A DNA stretch of 64,000 nucleotides, taken from the NCBI RefSeq assembly GCF_014650955.1, contig NZ_BMVY01000002.1, positions 310,001 to 374,000 of the forward strand, read 5' to 3'. Shown piece after piece: positions 7,004 through 14,981 of this stretch; position 1 is the first letter of the stretch; each line of letters opens with the position of its first letter. Origin of the DNA: Streptomyces tauricus (GTDB taxonomy: Bacteria > Actinomycetota > Actinomycetes > Streptomycetales > Streptomycetaceae). A program made the position numbers and the translations under genes. Under the pieces are notes generated by a model, which saw only the letters and a program-made list of their open reading frames with translations, did not search any database and was not told where the DNA came from.

Positions 7004-8296
7004 TCAGGCGATGCGTTCCAGTACCACCGGTGCCGCCGTGAACGCCGTCCCGGTGGCGGCCACGTCGTACGAGCCCGCCACCGACTCCAGTGCGTACTCG
7101 AAGCGGTCGGGGGTGTCCGTGTGGAGGGTGAGGAGGGGCTGGCCCTCGGTCACCGTGTCGCCCGGCTTGGCGTGGAGTTCGATGCCCGCGGCGGCCTGCA
7201 CCGGGTCCTCCTTGCGGGCGCGGCCCGCGCCCAGGCGCCAGGCGGCGACGCCGATGCCGTACGCGTCCAGGCGGGTCAGGACGCCGGAGGCCGAGGCCTT
7301 GACGACGTGCTGTTCGCGGGAGGTGGGGAGCGGGGCGTCCGGGTCGCCGCCCTGGGCCGCGATCATGCGGCGCCACGCGTCCATCGCCGAGCCGTCGGCC
7401 AGCGCCTTCGCCGGGTCGGCGTCCTTGATGCCCGCCGCGTCCAGCATCTCGCGGGCCAGCGCGAGGGTGAGTTCGACGACGTCGGAGGGGCCGCCGCCCG
7501 CCAGTACCTCGACGGACTCGCGCACCTCCAGGGCGTTGCCCGCGGTCAGGCCGAGCGGGGTGGACATGTCGGTGAGGAGGGCGACGGTCCGTACGCCGTG
7601 GTCCGTGCCGAGGCCGACCATCGTGGAGGCCAGTTCGCGGGCGTCCTCGATCGTCTTCATGAAGGCGCCGGAGCCGACCTTCACGTCCAGGACGAGCGAG
7701 CCCGTGCCCTCCGCGATCTTCTTCGACATGATCGAGGAGGCGATCAGCGGGATCGCCTCGACCGTGCCGGTCACGTCCCGCAGCGCGTAGAGCTTCTTGT
7801 CCGCGGGGGCCAGGCCGTCGCCCGCCGCGCAGATCACCGCGCCGACCGAGTCCAGGACGGAGAGCATCTCGTCGTTCGAGAGCGCGGCGCGCCAGCCGGG
7901 GATCGACTCCAGCTTGTCGAGGGTGCCGCCGGTGTGGCCGAGGCCCCGGCCGGACAGCTGCGGGACGGCCGCGCCGCAGGCCGCCACGAGCGGGGCCAGC
8001 GGGAGCGTGATCTTGTCGCCGACGCCGCCCGTCGAGTGCTTGTCGGCGGTCGGGCGGGACAGGGACGAGAAGTCCATGCGCTCGCCGGAGGCGATCATCG
8101 CCGCGGTCCAGGTGGAGATCTCCCGGCGGTTCATGCCGTTGAGCAGGATCGCCATGTTGAGGGCGGCCATCTGGTAGTCGGCCACGTCGCCGCGCGTGTA
8201 CGCGTCGATGACCCAGTCGATCTGCCCGTCACTGAGCTCGCCGCGGTCCCGCTTGGTGCGGATCACGGAGATGGCGTCCATCGACAACGCGCTCAT
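7004..8296 (-). CDS. deoA: Thymidine / pyrimidine-nucleoside phosphorylase
   Basis: A 430-residue enzyme that splits thymidine or deoxyuridine with phosphate to the base and deoxyribose 1-phosphate. The conserved family segment DKHSTGGVGDKITLPLAPLV (about residues 85-104) carries the phosphate-binding KHSTGG motif. GRGLGHTGGTLDKLE and the C-terminal pyrimidine nucleoside phosphorylase domain (about 345-425) complete the family architecture. ATG 8296 is preceded by GAAGGGA; an ATG five codons further in is the alternative. It is the last gene of the importer-cdd-deoA operon and follows cdd after a 70-bp gap containing a strong hairpin. The operon as a whole carries the nucleoside operator. Confidence 0.95.
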   Translation of the reverse strand: MSALSMDAISVIRTKRDRGELSDGQIDWVIDAYTRGDVADYQMAALNMAILLNGMNRREISTWTAAMIASGERMDFSSLSRPTADKHSTGGVGDKITLPLAPLVAACGAAVPQLSGRGLGHTGGTLDKLESIPGWRAALSNDEMLSVLDSVGAVICAAGDGLAPADKKLYALRDVTGTVEAIPLIASSIMSKKIAEGTGSLVLDVKVGSGAFMKTIEDARELASTMVGLGTDHGVRTVALLTDMSTPLGLTAGNALEVRESVEVLAGGGPSDVVELTLALAREMLDAAGIKDADPAKALADGSAMDAWRRMIAAQGGDPDAPLPTSREQHVVKASASGVLTRLDAYGIGVAAWRLGAGRARKEDPVQAAAGIELHAKPGDTVTEGQPLLTLHTDTPDRFEYALESVAGSYDVAATGTAFTAAPVVLERIA

Positions 8297-8330
8297 GGCG
8301 TCCCTTCGGTAGTGCGGCGATCAGTAGTGC

Positions 8331-8360
8331 GGCGGCCCCCGGAGTTCTCCGGGGGCCGCC
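8331..8360 (-). terminator. Intra-operon hairpin between cdd and deoA
   Basis: A perfect 13-bp stem (GGCGGCCCCCGGA / TCCGGGGGCCGCC) with loop GTTC lies just after the cdd stop and before deoA. It could partly terminate transcription, or stabilise the upstream message and lower deoA expression. No T-run follows. Confidence 0.6.
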
Positions 8361-8366
8361 CTTGGA

Positions 8367-8780
8367 TTACTTGGTGAGGTGGTCCGGCCCGAAGGCCTGC
8401 GGCAGCATCTCGGAGAGCGGCAGGAGACCGGCCGGGGTCTCCAGGACGAGGTCGGGGCCGCCGAACTCGTACAGGAGCTGGCGGCAGCGGCCGCACGGGA
8501 CGAGGATCTCGCCGCGGCCGTCCACGCACGTGAAGTGCGTGAGCCGGCCTCCCCCGGTGTTCTGGAGCTGCGAGACCAGCCCGCACTCCGCGCACAGACC
8601 GAGTCCGTACGAGGCGTTCTCCACGTTGCAGCCGGAGATCACCCGGCCGTCGTCGACCAGGGCCGCGACCCCGACCGGGTAGCCCGAGTAGGGGGCGTAC
8701 GCGCGGGACATCGCCTCGCGCGCCACCTCCCGCAGGGCCTCCCAGTCGACGGGCGCGGGAGCGGTCTCGGCCGTCGTCAC
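8367..8780 (-). CDS. cdd: Cytidine deaminase
   Basis: A 137-residue zinc enzyme converting cytidine and deoxycytidine to uridine and deoxyuridine. The family motifs are intact: PYSGYPVGVA (substrate strand), GCNVENASYGLGLCAE with the catalytic Cys-Ala-Glu, and the second zinc pair in PCGRCRQLL. The GTG start overlaps the stop of the upstream permease gene as GTGA, which implies translational coupling. Its uridine and deoxyuridine products feed the phosphorylase encoded next. Its size matches the homotetrameric bacterial form. Confidence 0.95.
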   Translation of the reverse strand: MTTAETAPAPVDWEALREVAREAMSRAYAPYSGYPVGVAALVDDGRVISGCNVENASYGLGLCAECGLVSQLQNTGGGRLTHFTCVDGRGEILVPCGRCRQLLYEFGGPDLVLETPAGLLPLSEMLPQAFGPDHLTK

Positions 8781-10039
8781 TTGCCCTGCCCTCGGCGGTA
8801 CGGCATACCGTCCGCCTTCGGCATCCGCAGGCGCTGCGCGGAGAGCGCGAGGACCAGCAGCGTGACGACGTACGGGGTCGCGGTGACGACCTGGTTCGGG
8901 ACCTCGTTGGTGGTGGTGTACCAGAGGAAGACCAGGACGCCGATGAGCGTGGTGACCGCCGCGTGGACGTACCGCTTCTTCCATACGAAGTACGCGGCGC
9001 CGATGACCAGCAGCAGGGCCAGCAGGAGCAGCAGCGCGTGGACATTGGTGCCGCCGCCGCGGAGCTTGAGGCTGTCGGTGTAGCCGAACAGGCCGGCGCC
9101 GAGCGCGAGTCCGCCCGGCATCCAGTTGCCGAAGATCATCGCGGCGAGGCCGATGTAGCCACGCCCACCGGTCTGGCCCTCCAGGTAGATGTTGGAGGCG
9201 ACCAGGGAGAGGAAGGCGCCGCCGAGGCCGGCGAACCCGCCGGAGATGACGACGGCCAGGTACTTGTACTTGTAGACGTTGACGCCGAGGGATTCGGCGG
9301 CCACCGGGTTCTCGCCGCAGGAGCGCAGCCGCAGCCCGAAGGAGGTGCGCCACAGCACCCACCAGGTGGCCGGGACGAGCAGGACGGCGATCACGGTGAG
9401 CGGCGACAGGTCGGTGAAGAGGCCGCCGACGAGACCGGCGAGGTCGGAGACCAGGAACCAGTGTTTGCCGTTGAGGGTCTGCAGCCAGTCCGAGAGCCCT
9501 GGGATGTCGAAGGTGCCGAGCGAGTCGACGGGCGGCGACTGCTTCGACGTACCGCCCTCCTCGCCCTCGAAGGCGAAGGTGGAGAGGTAGCGGGTGGCGC
9601 CGAGCGCCAGGATGTTGATGGCCACACCGGAGACGATGTGGTTGACGTTGAAGGTGACGGTGACGATCGCGTGCAGCAGGCCGCCGAGGGCGCCGCCGAT
9701 GATGCCGAACGCGACACCGGTCCACGGGCCCCACTGGAAGCCGGCCCAGGCACCGAACCAGGTGCCGAGGACCATCATGCCTTCGAGGCCGATGTTGACG
9801 ACGCCCGCGCGCTCGGCCCACAGACCGCCGAGGCCGGCGAGGCCGATCGGTACGGCCAGGCGCAGGGCGGTGGACATCTGGCCGGTGGAGGTGATGCCGT
9901 TCGCGTCGGTGATGAGGCGGACGGCGGAGACCAGGACCAGCAGGCCCGCGATGAGCAGGAGCAGGACCGGGAGCGAGATACGGCGGCGGCCCCGGGCGGG
10001 CTTGGGCGCCTGCGGCTTGGCGACGGTTGCGGTGCTCAT
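8777..10039 (-). CDS. Nucleoside ABC importer permease (second subunit)
   Basis: A 420-residue BPD_transp_2 type permease of the BMP/nucleoside (NupQ or YufQ-like) subfamily with about ten hydrophobic segments. The cytoplasmic coupling region has the family sequence GLRLRSCGENPVAAESLGV, and RAGVVNIGLEGMMVLG lies near the N-terminal helices. It pairs with the 374-residue permease upstream to form the channel. Its start overlaps that gene's stop by ATGA, and its own stop overlaps the cdd start. The N-terminal 25 residues are basic and cytoplasmic. It probably imports nucleosides, as the operon ends in nucleoside-degrading enzymes. Confidence 0.93.
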   Translation of the reverse strand: MSTATVAKPQAPKPARGRRRISLPVLLLLIAGLLVLVSAVRLITDANGITSTGQMSTALRLAVPIGLAGLGGLWAERAGVVNIGLEGMMVLGTWFGAWAGFQWGPWTGVAFGIIGGALGGLLHAIVTVTFNVNHIVSGVAINILALGATRYLSTFAFEGEEGGTSKQSPPVDSLGTFDIPGLSDWLQTLNGKHWFLVSDLAGLVGGLFTDLSPLTVIAVLLVPATWWVLWRTSFGLRLRSCGENPVAAESLGVNVYKYKYLAVVISGGFAGLGGAFLSLVASNIYLEGQTGGRGYIGLAAMIFGNWMPGGLALGAGLFGYTDSLKLRGGGTNVHALLLLLALLLVIGAAYFVWKKRYVHAAVTTLIGVLVFLWYTTTNEVPNQVVTATPYVVTLLVLALSAQRLRMPKADGMPYRRGQGK

Positions 10040-11160
10040 CGGGCAGCCACCTCCTTCTTGGAGTTGTCGTTGGCGGCAGCGGCGGCCAGTTCGGCGCCGA
10101 CGCGACGCTGCTGGCGGCGCAGGCCCCAGACGCGTACGGCCTCGTAGGAGACGACGACCGCGATCACGATGAGACCCTGCATGATCACCGCGATCTCCTT
10201 GTCGTACGCCACCGGGGTCGCGTAGTCGAGAGCGGGCGAGGCCTTGTCGAGGAAGGCCACCAGCAGGGCGGCGAAGGCGATGCCGACCGGGTTGTTGCGG
10301 CCGAGCAGCGCGATGGTGATGCCGGTGAAGCCGAGGCCCGTCGGGAAGGACAGGCTGTAGGTGTGGGCGTCGCCGAGGAGGATCGGCAGGCCCGCGAGGC
10401 CCGCCATGCCGCCGGAGATCAGCATCGCGGTGAGGACCATGCGCTTGGCGTCCACGCCGGAGGCGGCGGCCGCGGTCTCGGAGGCGCCGGTGGCGCGCAG
10501 GTCGAAGCCGAAGCGGGTGCGGTTGAGGACCAGCCAGTACAGGATGCCGGCGAGGACGGCGATCAGGGTGAAGCCGTAGATCTCGCCCGCGTCGCCCATG
10601 TCGAAGCCGGGGAACCAGCCGGACTCCTTCATCACGCCGGTGGTCTGGTTGTTGCCGAGCGGCTGGCCCCAGACCTCGGTGAGGGTGAGGTAGCCGATGA
10701 GGCTGGTGGCGATGGCGTTGAGCATGATCGTCGCGACGACCTCGCTCACTCCGCGGGTCACCTTGAGGACACCGGCGATACCGGCCCAGAAGGCGCCGGT
10801 GAGCACGGCGATCAGCATCAGGAACGGGATCTGCAGGGCGGCGGGCAGTGAGACGTGCGCGCCGACCACCGCGGTCATCATGGCGGCGAGGCGGTACTGG
10901 CCGTCGACGCCGATGTTGAAGAGGTTCATCCGGAAGCCGACGGCGACCGCGAGGGCGGCGAGGTAGTAGACGCCCGCCTGGTTGATGATCAGGACCTGGA
11001 CGTCGGCGAAACCGGCCTGCTCGAACATCAGGGTGTACGGCTCGATCGGGCTCTTGCCCGAGGCGAGCAGCACGAACGAGGTCAGCACCACGGCCGCCAC
11101 GAGCGCGATGACCGGTCCGGCCACCGCGAGGAGCACGCGCTCCTTGTCGAACTTCTTCAT
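10036..11160 (-). CDS. Nucleoside ABC importer permease (first subunit)
   Basis: A 374-residue permease of the BMP-type nucleoside importer. Hydrophobic segments start right after the short MKKFDKERVLL N-terminus. The family motifs AVGFRMNLFNIGVDGQYRLA (about residues 75-94) and the coupling-loop GFDLRATGASETAAAASGVD identify the NupP/YufP-like subunit. It is translationally coupled to the ATPase gene upstream (ATGA overlap) and to the second permease downstream. It acts in the cytoplasmic membrane with the BMP lipoproteins encoded at 13.1-16.1 kb as substrate receptors. Confidence 0.93.
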   Translation of the reverse strand: MKKFDKERVLLAVAGPVIALVAAVVLTSFVLLASGKSPIEPYTLMFEQAGFADVQVLIINQAGVYYLAALAVAVGFRMNLFNIGVDGQYRLAAMMTAVVGAHVSLPAALQIPFLMLIAVLTGAFWAGIAGVLKVTRGVSEVVATIMLNAIATSLIGYLTLTEVWGQPLGNNQTTGVMKESGWFPGFDMGDAGEIYGFTLIAVLAGILYWLVLNRTRFGFDLRATGASETAAAASGVDAKRMVLTAMLISGGMAGLAGLPILLGDAHTYSLSFPTGLGFTGITIALLGRNNPVGIAFAALLVAFLDKASPALDYATPVAYDKEIAVIMQGLIVIAVVVSYEAVRVWGLRRQQRRVGAELAAAAANDNSKKEVAAR

Positions 11161-12875
11161 CGGGCCTCGTCCTCCGGGGCTGCCTCTGCGGCTTCCGCTA
11201 CCTGGCTTGACTGCTCTTCGTGCTCGACGTGCTCCAGGTGACCGGAGGCGGCGCCCGTCATGGCCGAGCCCAGCTCCTCCGGGGTGATGGTCGCCGGGTC
11301 GGCGTCCGCGACGAGCCGGCCGTTGTAGATCACCCGGAGGGTGTCCGAGAGGCCGATCAGCTCGTCCAGGTCCGCGGAGATCAGCAGGACCGCCAGGCCC
11401 TCACGGCGGGCCTCGCGGATCTGGTCCCAGATCGCGGCCTGCGCGCCGACGTCCACACCGCGGGTGGGGTGGGCGGCGATCAGAAAGCGCGGCTTGTGGC
11501 TCATCTCGCGGCCGACGATCAGCTTCTGCTGGTTGCCGCCGGACAGGGAGGCCGCCGTGACGTCGATGCCGGGCGTCCGGACGTCGTACTCCTCGACGAT
11601 GCGGCGGGTGTCGGCCTGGGCGCCCTTGATGTCGAGCCACCTGCCCTTGCCCTTGGAGTTGGGCTTCTCGGTGACATGGCCGAGGATGCGGTTCTCCCAC
11701 AGCGGCGCTTCGAGGAGCAGGCCGTGGCGGTGGCGGTCCTCGGGGATGTAGCCGACGCCCTGTTCGCGGCGCCTGCGGGTGGGCCAGGAGGTGATCTCCT
11801 CGCCGATGAAGCGGATGGCGCCCGAGTCGGCGTTCTTGAGGCCGATGAGGGCGTCGACCAGTTCGGTCTGGCCGTTGCCCTCGACGCCCGCGATGCCCAT
11901 GACCTCGCCGGCGTGGATGGTGAAGGTGACGTCGTCCAGGACGCGCTTGGCGTCGCCGCCGGCCGCGTCGAGCGCGAGGGATCCGGCGGCCGGGGTGTCA
12001 CCGACGGTGCCGGTCTCGCCGAGCGAGGCGCCGCCCGCCGCGTACACGGTCAGGCCCTCGACCTGGATGACGGGCTTGTCGGTGACCGTCGACTCGGCGG
12101 TCTCGGGGGTGGGCAGTTCGCTGCCGACCATCATCTCGGCGAGCTGCCGGGAGGTGGTCTCGGCGGGGACGGCCGTGCCGACCGTGGTGCCGCGGCGGAT
12201 GACGGTGATCTCGTCGGCGACCGACAGGACCTCGCCCAGTTTGTGGGAGATGAAGATGACGGACAGGCCCTCCGCCTTGAGCTCGCGGAGGTTGTCGAAG
12301 AGCGCGTCGACCTCCTGCGGCACGAGGACGGCGGTGGGCTCGTCGAGGATCAGGATGCGGGCGCCGCGGTAGAGGACCTTGAGGATCTCCACGCGCTGGC
12401 GGTCGGCGACCCCGAGGTCCTCGACGAGGGCGTCCGGGCGGACCCCGAGGCCGTACCGCGCGGAGATCTCCTTGATCTTCTCGCGGGCGCCGTTGCCGAT
12501 GCCGTACAGCTTCTCGCTGCCGAGGACGACGTTCTCCAGGACGGTGAGGTAGTCGGCCAGCATGAAGTGCTGGTGGACCATGCCGATGCCGCGCGCGATG
12601 GCGTCGGCGGGGCTGGCGAAGGTCACCTGTTCGCCGTCGACCGCGATGGTGCCCTCGTCCGGCTTCTGCATGCCGTAGAGGATCTTCATCAGGGTGGACT
12701 TGCCGGCCCCGTTCTCGCCGACGAGGGCGTGCACTGTGCCCTTGCCGACGGACAGGTGGATGTCGTGGTTGGCGACGACACCGGGGAAACGCTTGGTGAT
12801 TCCCGCCAGTTCGACCGACACGGTCGACGGTGACGTTGACTGTGCGGCGAGCGGAGGGCTGCTGGACGCGTCGAT
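11157..12875 (-). CDS. Nucleoside ABC importer ATPase, two ABC domains in one chain
   Basis: The energy subunit of the nucleoside importer, with two fused ABC domains. Domain 1 has Walker A GENGAGKST and the segment LGVADRQRVEILKVLYRGAR followed by Walker B LILDEPTAVL. Domain 2 has the degenerate GVEGNGQTEL P-loop, an intact LSGGNQQKLIVGRE signature, and AHPTRGVD replacing the usual DEP, as is common in this subfamily. The nearest canonical start in frame is GTG 12821 (554 residues), which has no Shine-Dalgarno. The same frame is open further up to an ATC codon at 12875, placed 6 nt after a perfect AAGGAG. I annotate that longer form (572 residues) as more likely. The CTACGCGCGTAG operator lies 26 nt upstream of it. 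Confidence 0.85.
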   Translation of the reverse strand: MDASSSPPLAAQSTSPSTVSVELAGITKRFPGVVANHDIHLSVGKGTVHALVGENGAGKSTLMKILYGMQKPDEGTIAVDGEQVTFASPADAIARGIGMVHQHFMLADYLTVLENVVLGSEKLYGIGNGAREKIKEISARYGLGVRPDALVEDLGVADRQRVEILKVLYRGARILILDEPTAVLVPQEVDALFDNLRELKAEGLSVIFISHKLGEVLSVADEITVIRRGTTVGTAVPAETTSRQLAEMMVGSELPTPETAESTVTDKPVIQVEGLTVYAAGGASLGETGTVGDTPAAGSLALDAAGGDAKRVLDDVTFTIHAGEVMGIAGVEGNGQTELVDALIGLKNADSGAIRFIGEEITSWPTRRRREQGVGYIPEDRHRHGLLLEAPLWENRILGHVTEKPNSKGKGRWLDIKGAQADTRRIVEEYDVRTPGIDVTAASLSGGNQQKLIVGREMSHKPRFLIAAHPTRGVDVGAQAAIWDQIREARREGLAVLLISADLDELIGLSDTLRVIYNGRLVADADPATITPEELGSAMTGAASGHLEHVEHEEQSSQVAEAAEAAPEDEAR

Positions 12876-12881
12876 GGCGTA

Positions 12882-12887
12882 CTCCTT
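12882..12887 (-). promoter_or_regulatory. Shine-Dalgarno AAGGAG that points to an ATC start
   Basis: AAGGAG on the minus strand is followed by TACGCC and then ATC GAC GCG, in frame with the ATPase. No ATG, GTG or TTG in that frame lies within useful distance, so either ATC initiates or the gene starts weakly at GTG 12821. Confidence 0.55.
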
Positions 12888-12901
12888 GGAAAAGGGGCCA
12901 T

Positions 12902-12913
12902 CTACGCGCGTAG
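12902..12913. promoter_or_regulatory. Palindromic operator candidate upstream of nucleoside importer operon
   Basis: A perfect CTACGCGCGTAG palindrome, identical to the one before add, lies between the promoter region and the ribosome-binding site of the importer ATPase gene. Confidence 0.7.
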
Positions 12914-13141
12914 CGCCCCTGCTTCAACTACTACTGCGGAGTCGGATGTTCCGGGCATATGCAGGCCATACAGGCTTTCAGCCGCCTCCCAGACAGACCC
13001 GGATCATCCGCCGCGCGAACGGGGCGCGAGAAGACCATCCTTCCCACACCCCGTTTTCGCGACCGTAACGCTGCCATTACAGCGCCCGATTGACCATGGT
13101 TCCCGCGAGCGGTTCCGGTGAACGGTTCCGCCGAGGGGTCA

Positions 13142-14191
13142 CTACGAGGTCTTGACCTTGATGGTGCCGTCGTTGATGCCCGTGGTGGCCTTCTCCAGGG
13201 CCGCCTGGAGCTTGGCGTTGCCCTTGAAGTCGGGGTTCGAGTCCGCGAGGCCCACGCCGCCGGTCTTGAGGGAGGCGCGCACGACACCCGTCTCGGGCTT
13301 GCCGTCCTGGACCGACTTGGCGAGGTTGTAGACCGCGCCCTCGACGTCCTTGGTGGCCGACGTGAGGATGTACTGCTTGTACGCCTTGAGGGCGTCCTGG
13401 CTGTACTGGTCGGAGTCGACGCCGATCGCCCACACCTTGGCGGCGGAGGCAGCCTCGATGACACCCTGACCGGACAGGCCCGCGGCGTGGTAGACCACGT
13501 CGGCGCCGTCCTCGATCTGGCCCTCGGCGGCGGTCTTGCCCTTGTCGGGGCTGGCGAACCCGCCGTCCTCGGCCTTCTCGGTCAGGAACTGCGAGACGAC
13601 CTTGACCTTCGGGTTGGTGTCCGCGACACCCTGCTTGTAGCCCGCCTCGAACTTGTGGATCAGCGGGATGTCCACGCCGCCGACGAAGCCGACGGTCTTG
13701 GACTTGGTGGTGAGGGCCGCCGTGACGCCCGCGAGGTACGAGGACTGCTCCTCGTGGAAGACCATGTCGGCGACGTTCTTCTTGTCGATCGTCTCGTCGT
13801 CGACGATCCCGAAGGTGGTCTTCGGGAACTTGTCGGCGACCTCGGCGACGGCCGGCGCGTAGGCGTAGCCCACGCCGATCACCGGGTTGTAGCCGGCCTT
13901 GGCCAGCGTCTGCAGGCGCTGCACCTTGTCGGCGTCCGACTCGCCGTCGGTGGGCTCGACGGCCTTGGAGCCGTACTTGAACTCCGAGGCGGCCTTCTCC
14001 ATTCCGCGGGTCGCGGCGTCGTTGAAGGACTGGTCGCCCTTGCCGCCGACGTCGTACGCGAGGGCGATGCCCTTGCTCTTACCGTCGCCGCTGTCAGCGG
14101 CGTCGTTGGACGTGCCGCCGCAAGCAGCGAGGGCGGCGGTGAGGGTAGCGGTCGCAACGCCCGCGACAGCGATTCGGGACACCCGGCGCAT
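13142..14191 (-). CDS. BMP-family nucleoside-binding lipoprotein (copy 1)
   Basis: A 349-residue extracellular receptor of the BMP (PnrA-like) family that delivers nucleosides to the ABC importer. The signal peptide MRRVSRIAVAGVATATLTAA ends in the lipobox LAAC, giving a membrane-anchored lipoprotein. The mature protein has the family landmarks KGIALAYDVGGKGDQSFNDA, KVGFVGGVDIPLIHKFEAGY-like and AGLSGQGVIEAA. ATG 14191 follows AAAGGAG with a 10-nt spacer. It lies upstream of the importer operon on the same strand, with its own operator-bearing leader at 14247-14258. Its paralogue follows at 14982-16070. Confidence 0.95.
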   Translation of the reverse strand: MRRVSRIAVAGVATATLTAALAACGGTSNDAADSGDGKSKGIALAYDVGGKGDQSFNDAATRGMEKAASEFKYGSKAVEPTDGESDADKVQRLQTLAKAGYNPVIGVGYAYAPAVAEVADKFPKTTFGIVDDETIDKKNVADMVFHEEQSSYLAGVTAALTTKSKTVGFVGGVDIPLIHKFEAGYKQGVADTNPKVKVVSQFLTEKAEDGGFASPDKGKTAAEGQIEDGADVVYHAAGLSGQGVIEAASAAKVWAIGVDSDQYSQDALKAYKQYILTSATKDVEGAVYNLAKSVQDGKPETGVVRASLKTGGVGLADSNPDFKGNAKLQAALEKATTGINDGTIKVKTS

Positions 14192-14246
14192 GGAACGTGA
14201 CTCCTTTGTGCAAGCGCCCATACCAGGCGCTGGTTCCGCCGCAGCG

Positions 14247-14258
14247 TAACGCGCGTAG
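14247..14258. promoter_or_regulatory. Operator candidate upstream of BMP copy 1
   Basis: TAACGCGCGTAG matches the add/importer palindrome at 10 of 12 positions and keeps the ACGCGCGT core. It lies 55 nt upstream of the lipoprotein start codon. Confidence 0.6.
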
Positions 14259-14336
14259 ACCAGACGGAAAACCCCTTCTGTCCGGTCCGTTATCGAGCTG
14301 TGGCCACAGATGCCGTACAGACTACGGAACGTCGAA

Positions 14337-14361
14337 CGCCCCTTGCGGGAGGCAAGGGGCG
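14337..14361. other. Perfect 10-bp hairpin in BMP intergenic region
   Basis: CGCCCCTTGC and its complement GCAAGGGGCG flank the 5-nt loop GGGAG. It stands about 80 nt upstream of the BMP copy 1 operator, so it may end read-through from copy 2 or belong to an unseen small RNA. Confidence 0.5.
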
Positions 14362-14458
14362 TACGACCTGCGACGCAGGTATGTGGGGGCGCTACTGGGG
14401 GGTACTCGCGGGAGTTGTGACGGGTGTGTCGCCGGGCGCGGGGCGGCGGGGGTGAGCC

Positions 14459-14927
14459 GCGCGGTTCCCCGCGCCCCTGAAACGCACCTGCCGGCACGTG
14501 GTCGGGTGCGGGCGGTGGGTGGCTGGCTGGCTGGCTGCGCAGTTCCCCGCGCCCCTCAAAGACTGCGGCGCGTCGACGAGTGCGAGCCGGCGGGGGCTGG
14601 CCGCGCCGTTCCCCGCGCCCCTGGAAAGACCGCCCGCGGCGCGTCGTCGGCCGGCGGCCGGGCGGGCCGCTCCCCACGCCCCCAAAGAGGGCGGTACGTC
14701 GACGGGTGCGGGTCCACCGGGGCTGGCCGCGCCGTTCCCCGCGCCCCTGAAAGACCGCGGTGAGGCGGGCGGCGTCGTTCCCGTGCCCCTTGAACACCCG
14801 CACCCGGTAGCGCACGGCCACCCCCAGCGCCCCAAAGGGGCGCGGGGAACTGCGCGGCCCACCCCCACCGCCCGCAGCCACGAACGCACCCCCACCAGTC
14901 CCCCTGAGGGGCGCGGGGAACGGCGCG
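14459..14927. repeat. Cluster of GC-rich interspersed repeats (about seven copies)
   Basis: Copies of GCGC(A/C/G)GTTCCCCGCGCCCCT begin near 14459, 14537, 14603, (degenerate) 14660 and 14729. Copies in reverse orientation lie at 14837-14856 and 14908-14927. Spacers of about 45-80 bp are not conserved. The opposed copies can pair into long hairpins. Confidence 0.85.
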
Positions 14928-14981
14928 GCCAGCCCTCGCCGGCCCGCAGCCACAAACGTGGCCCCGTCGGCAGGAGTGGGC

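Larger units (their letters stand above)
14192..14981. other. 790-bp intergenic region between BMP genes: operator, hairpin, repeat cluster
   Basis: No gene is visible. The region holds the operator of copy 1, a 10-bp perfect hairpin at 14337-14361 (CGCCCCTTGC, loop GGGAG), and seven copies or near-copies of the GC-rich interspersed repeat between about 14459 and 14927. Of these, five are in one orientation and two in the other. Confidence 0.7.

Noticed and set aside
8963-12833. Several long plus-strand open frames across the importer operon
   Set aside because: The importer genes on the minus strand carry all expected ABC motifs and coupled overlaps. The plus-strand frames are composition artefacts.
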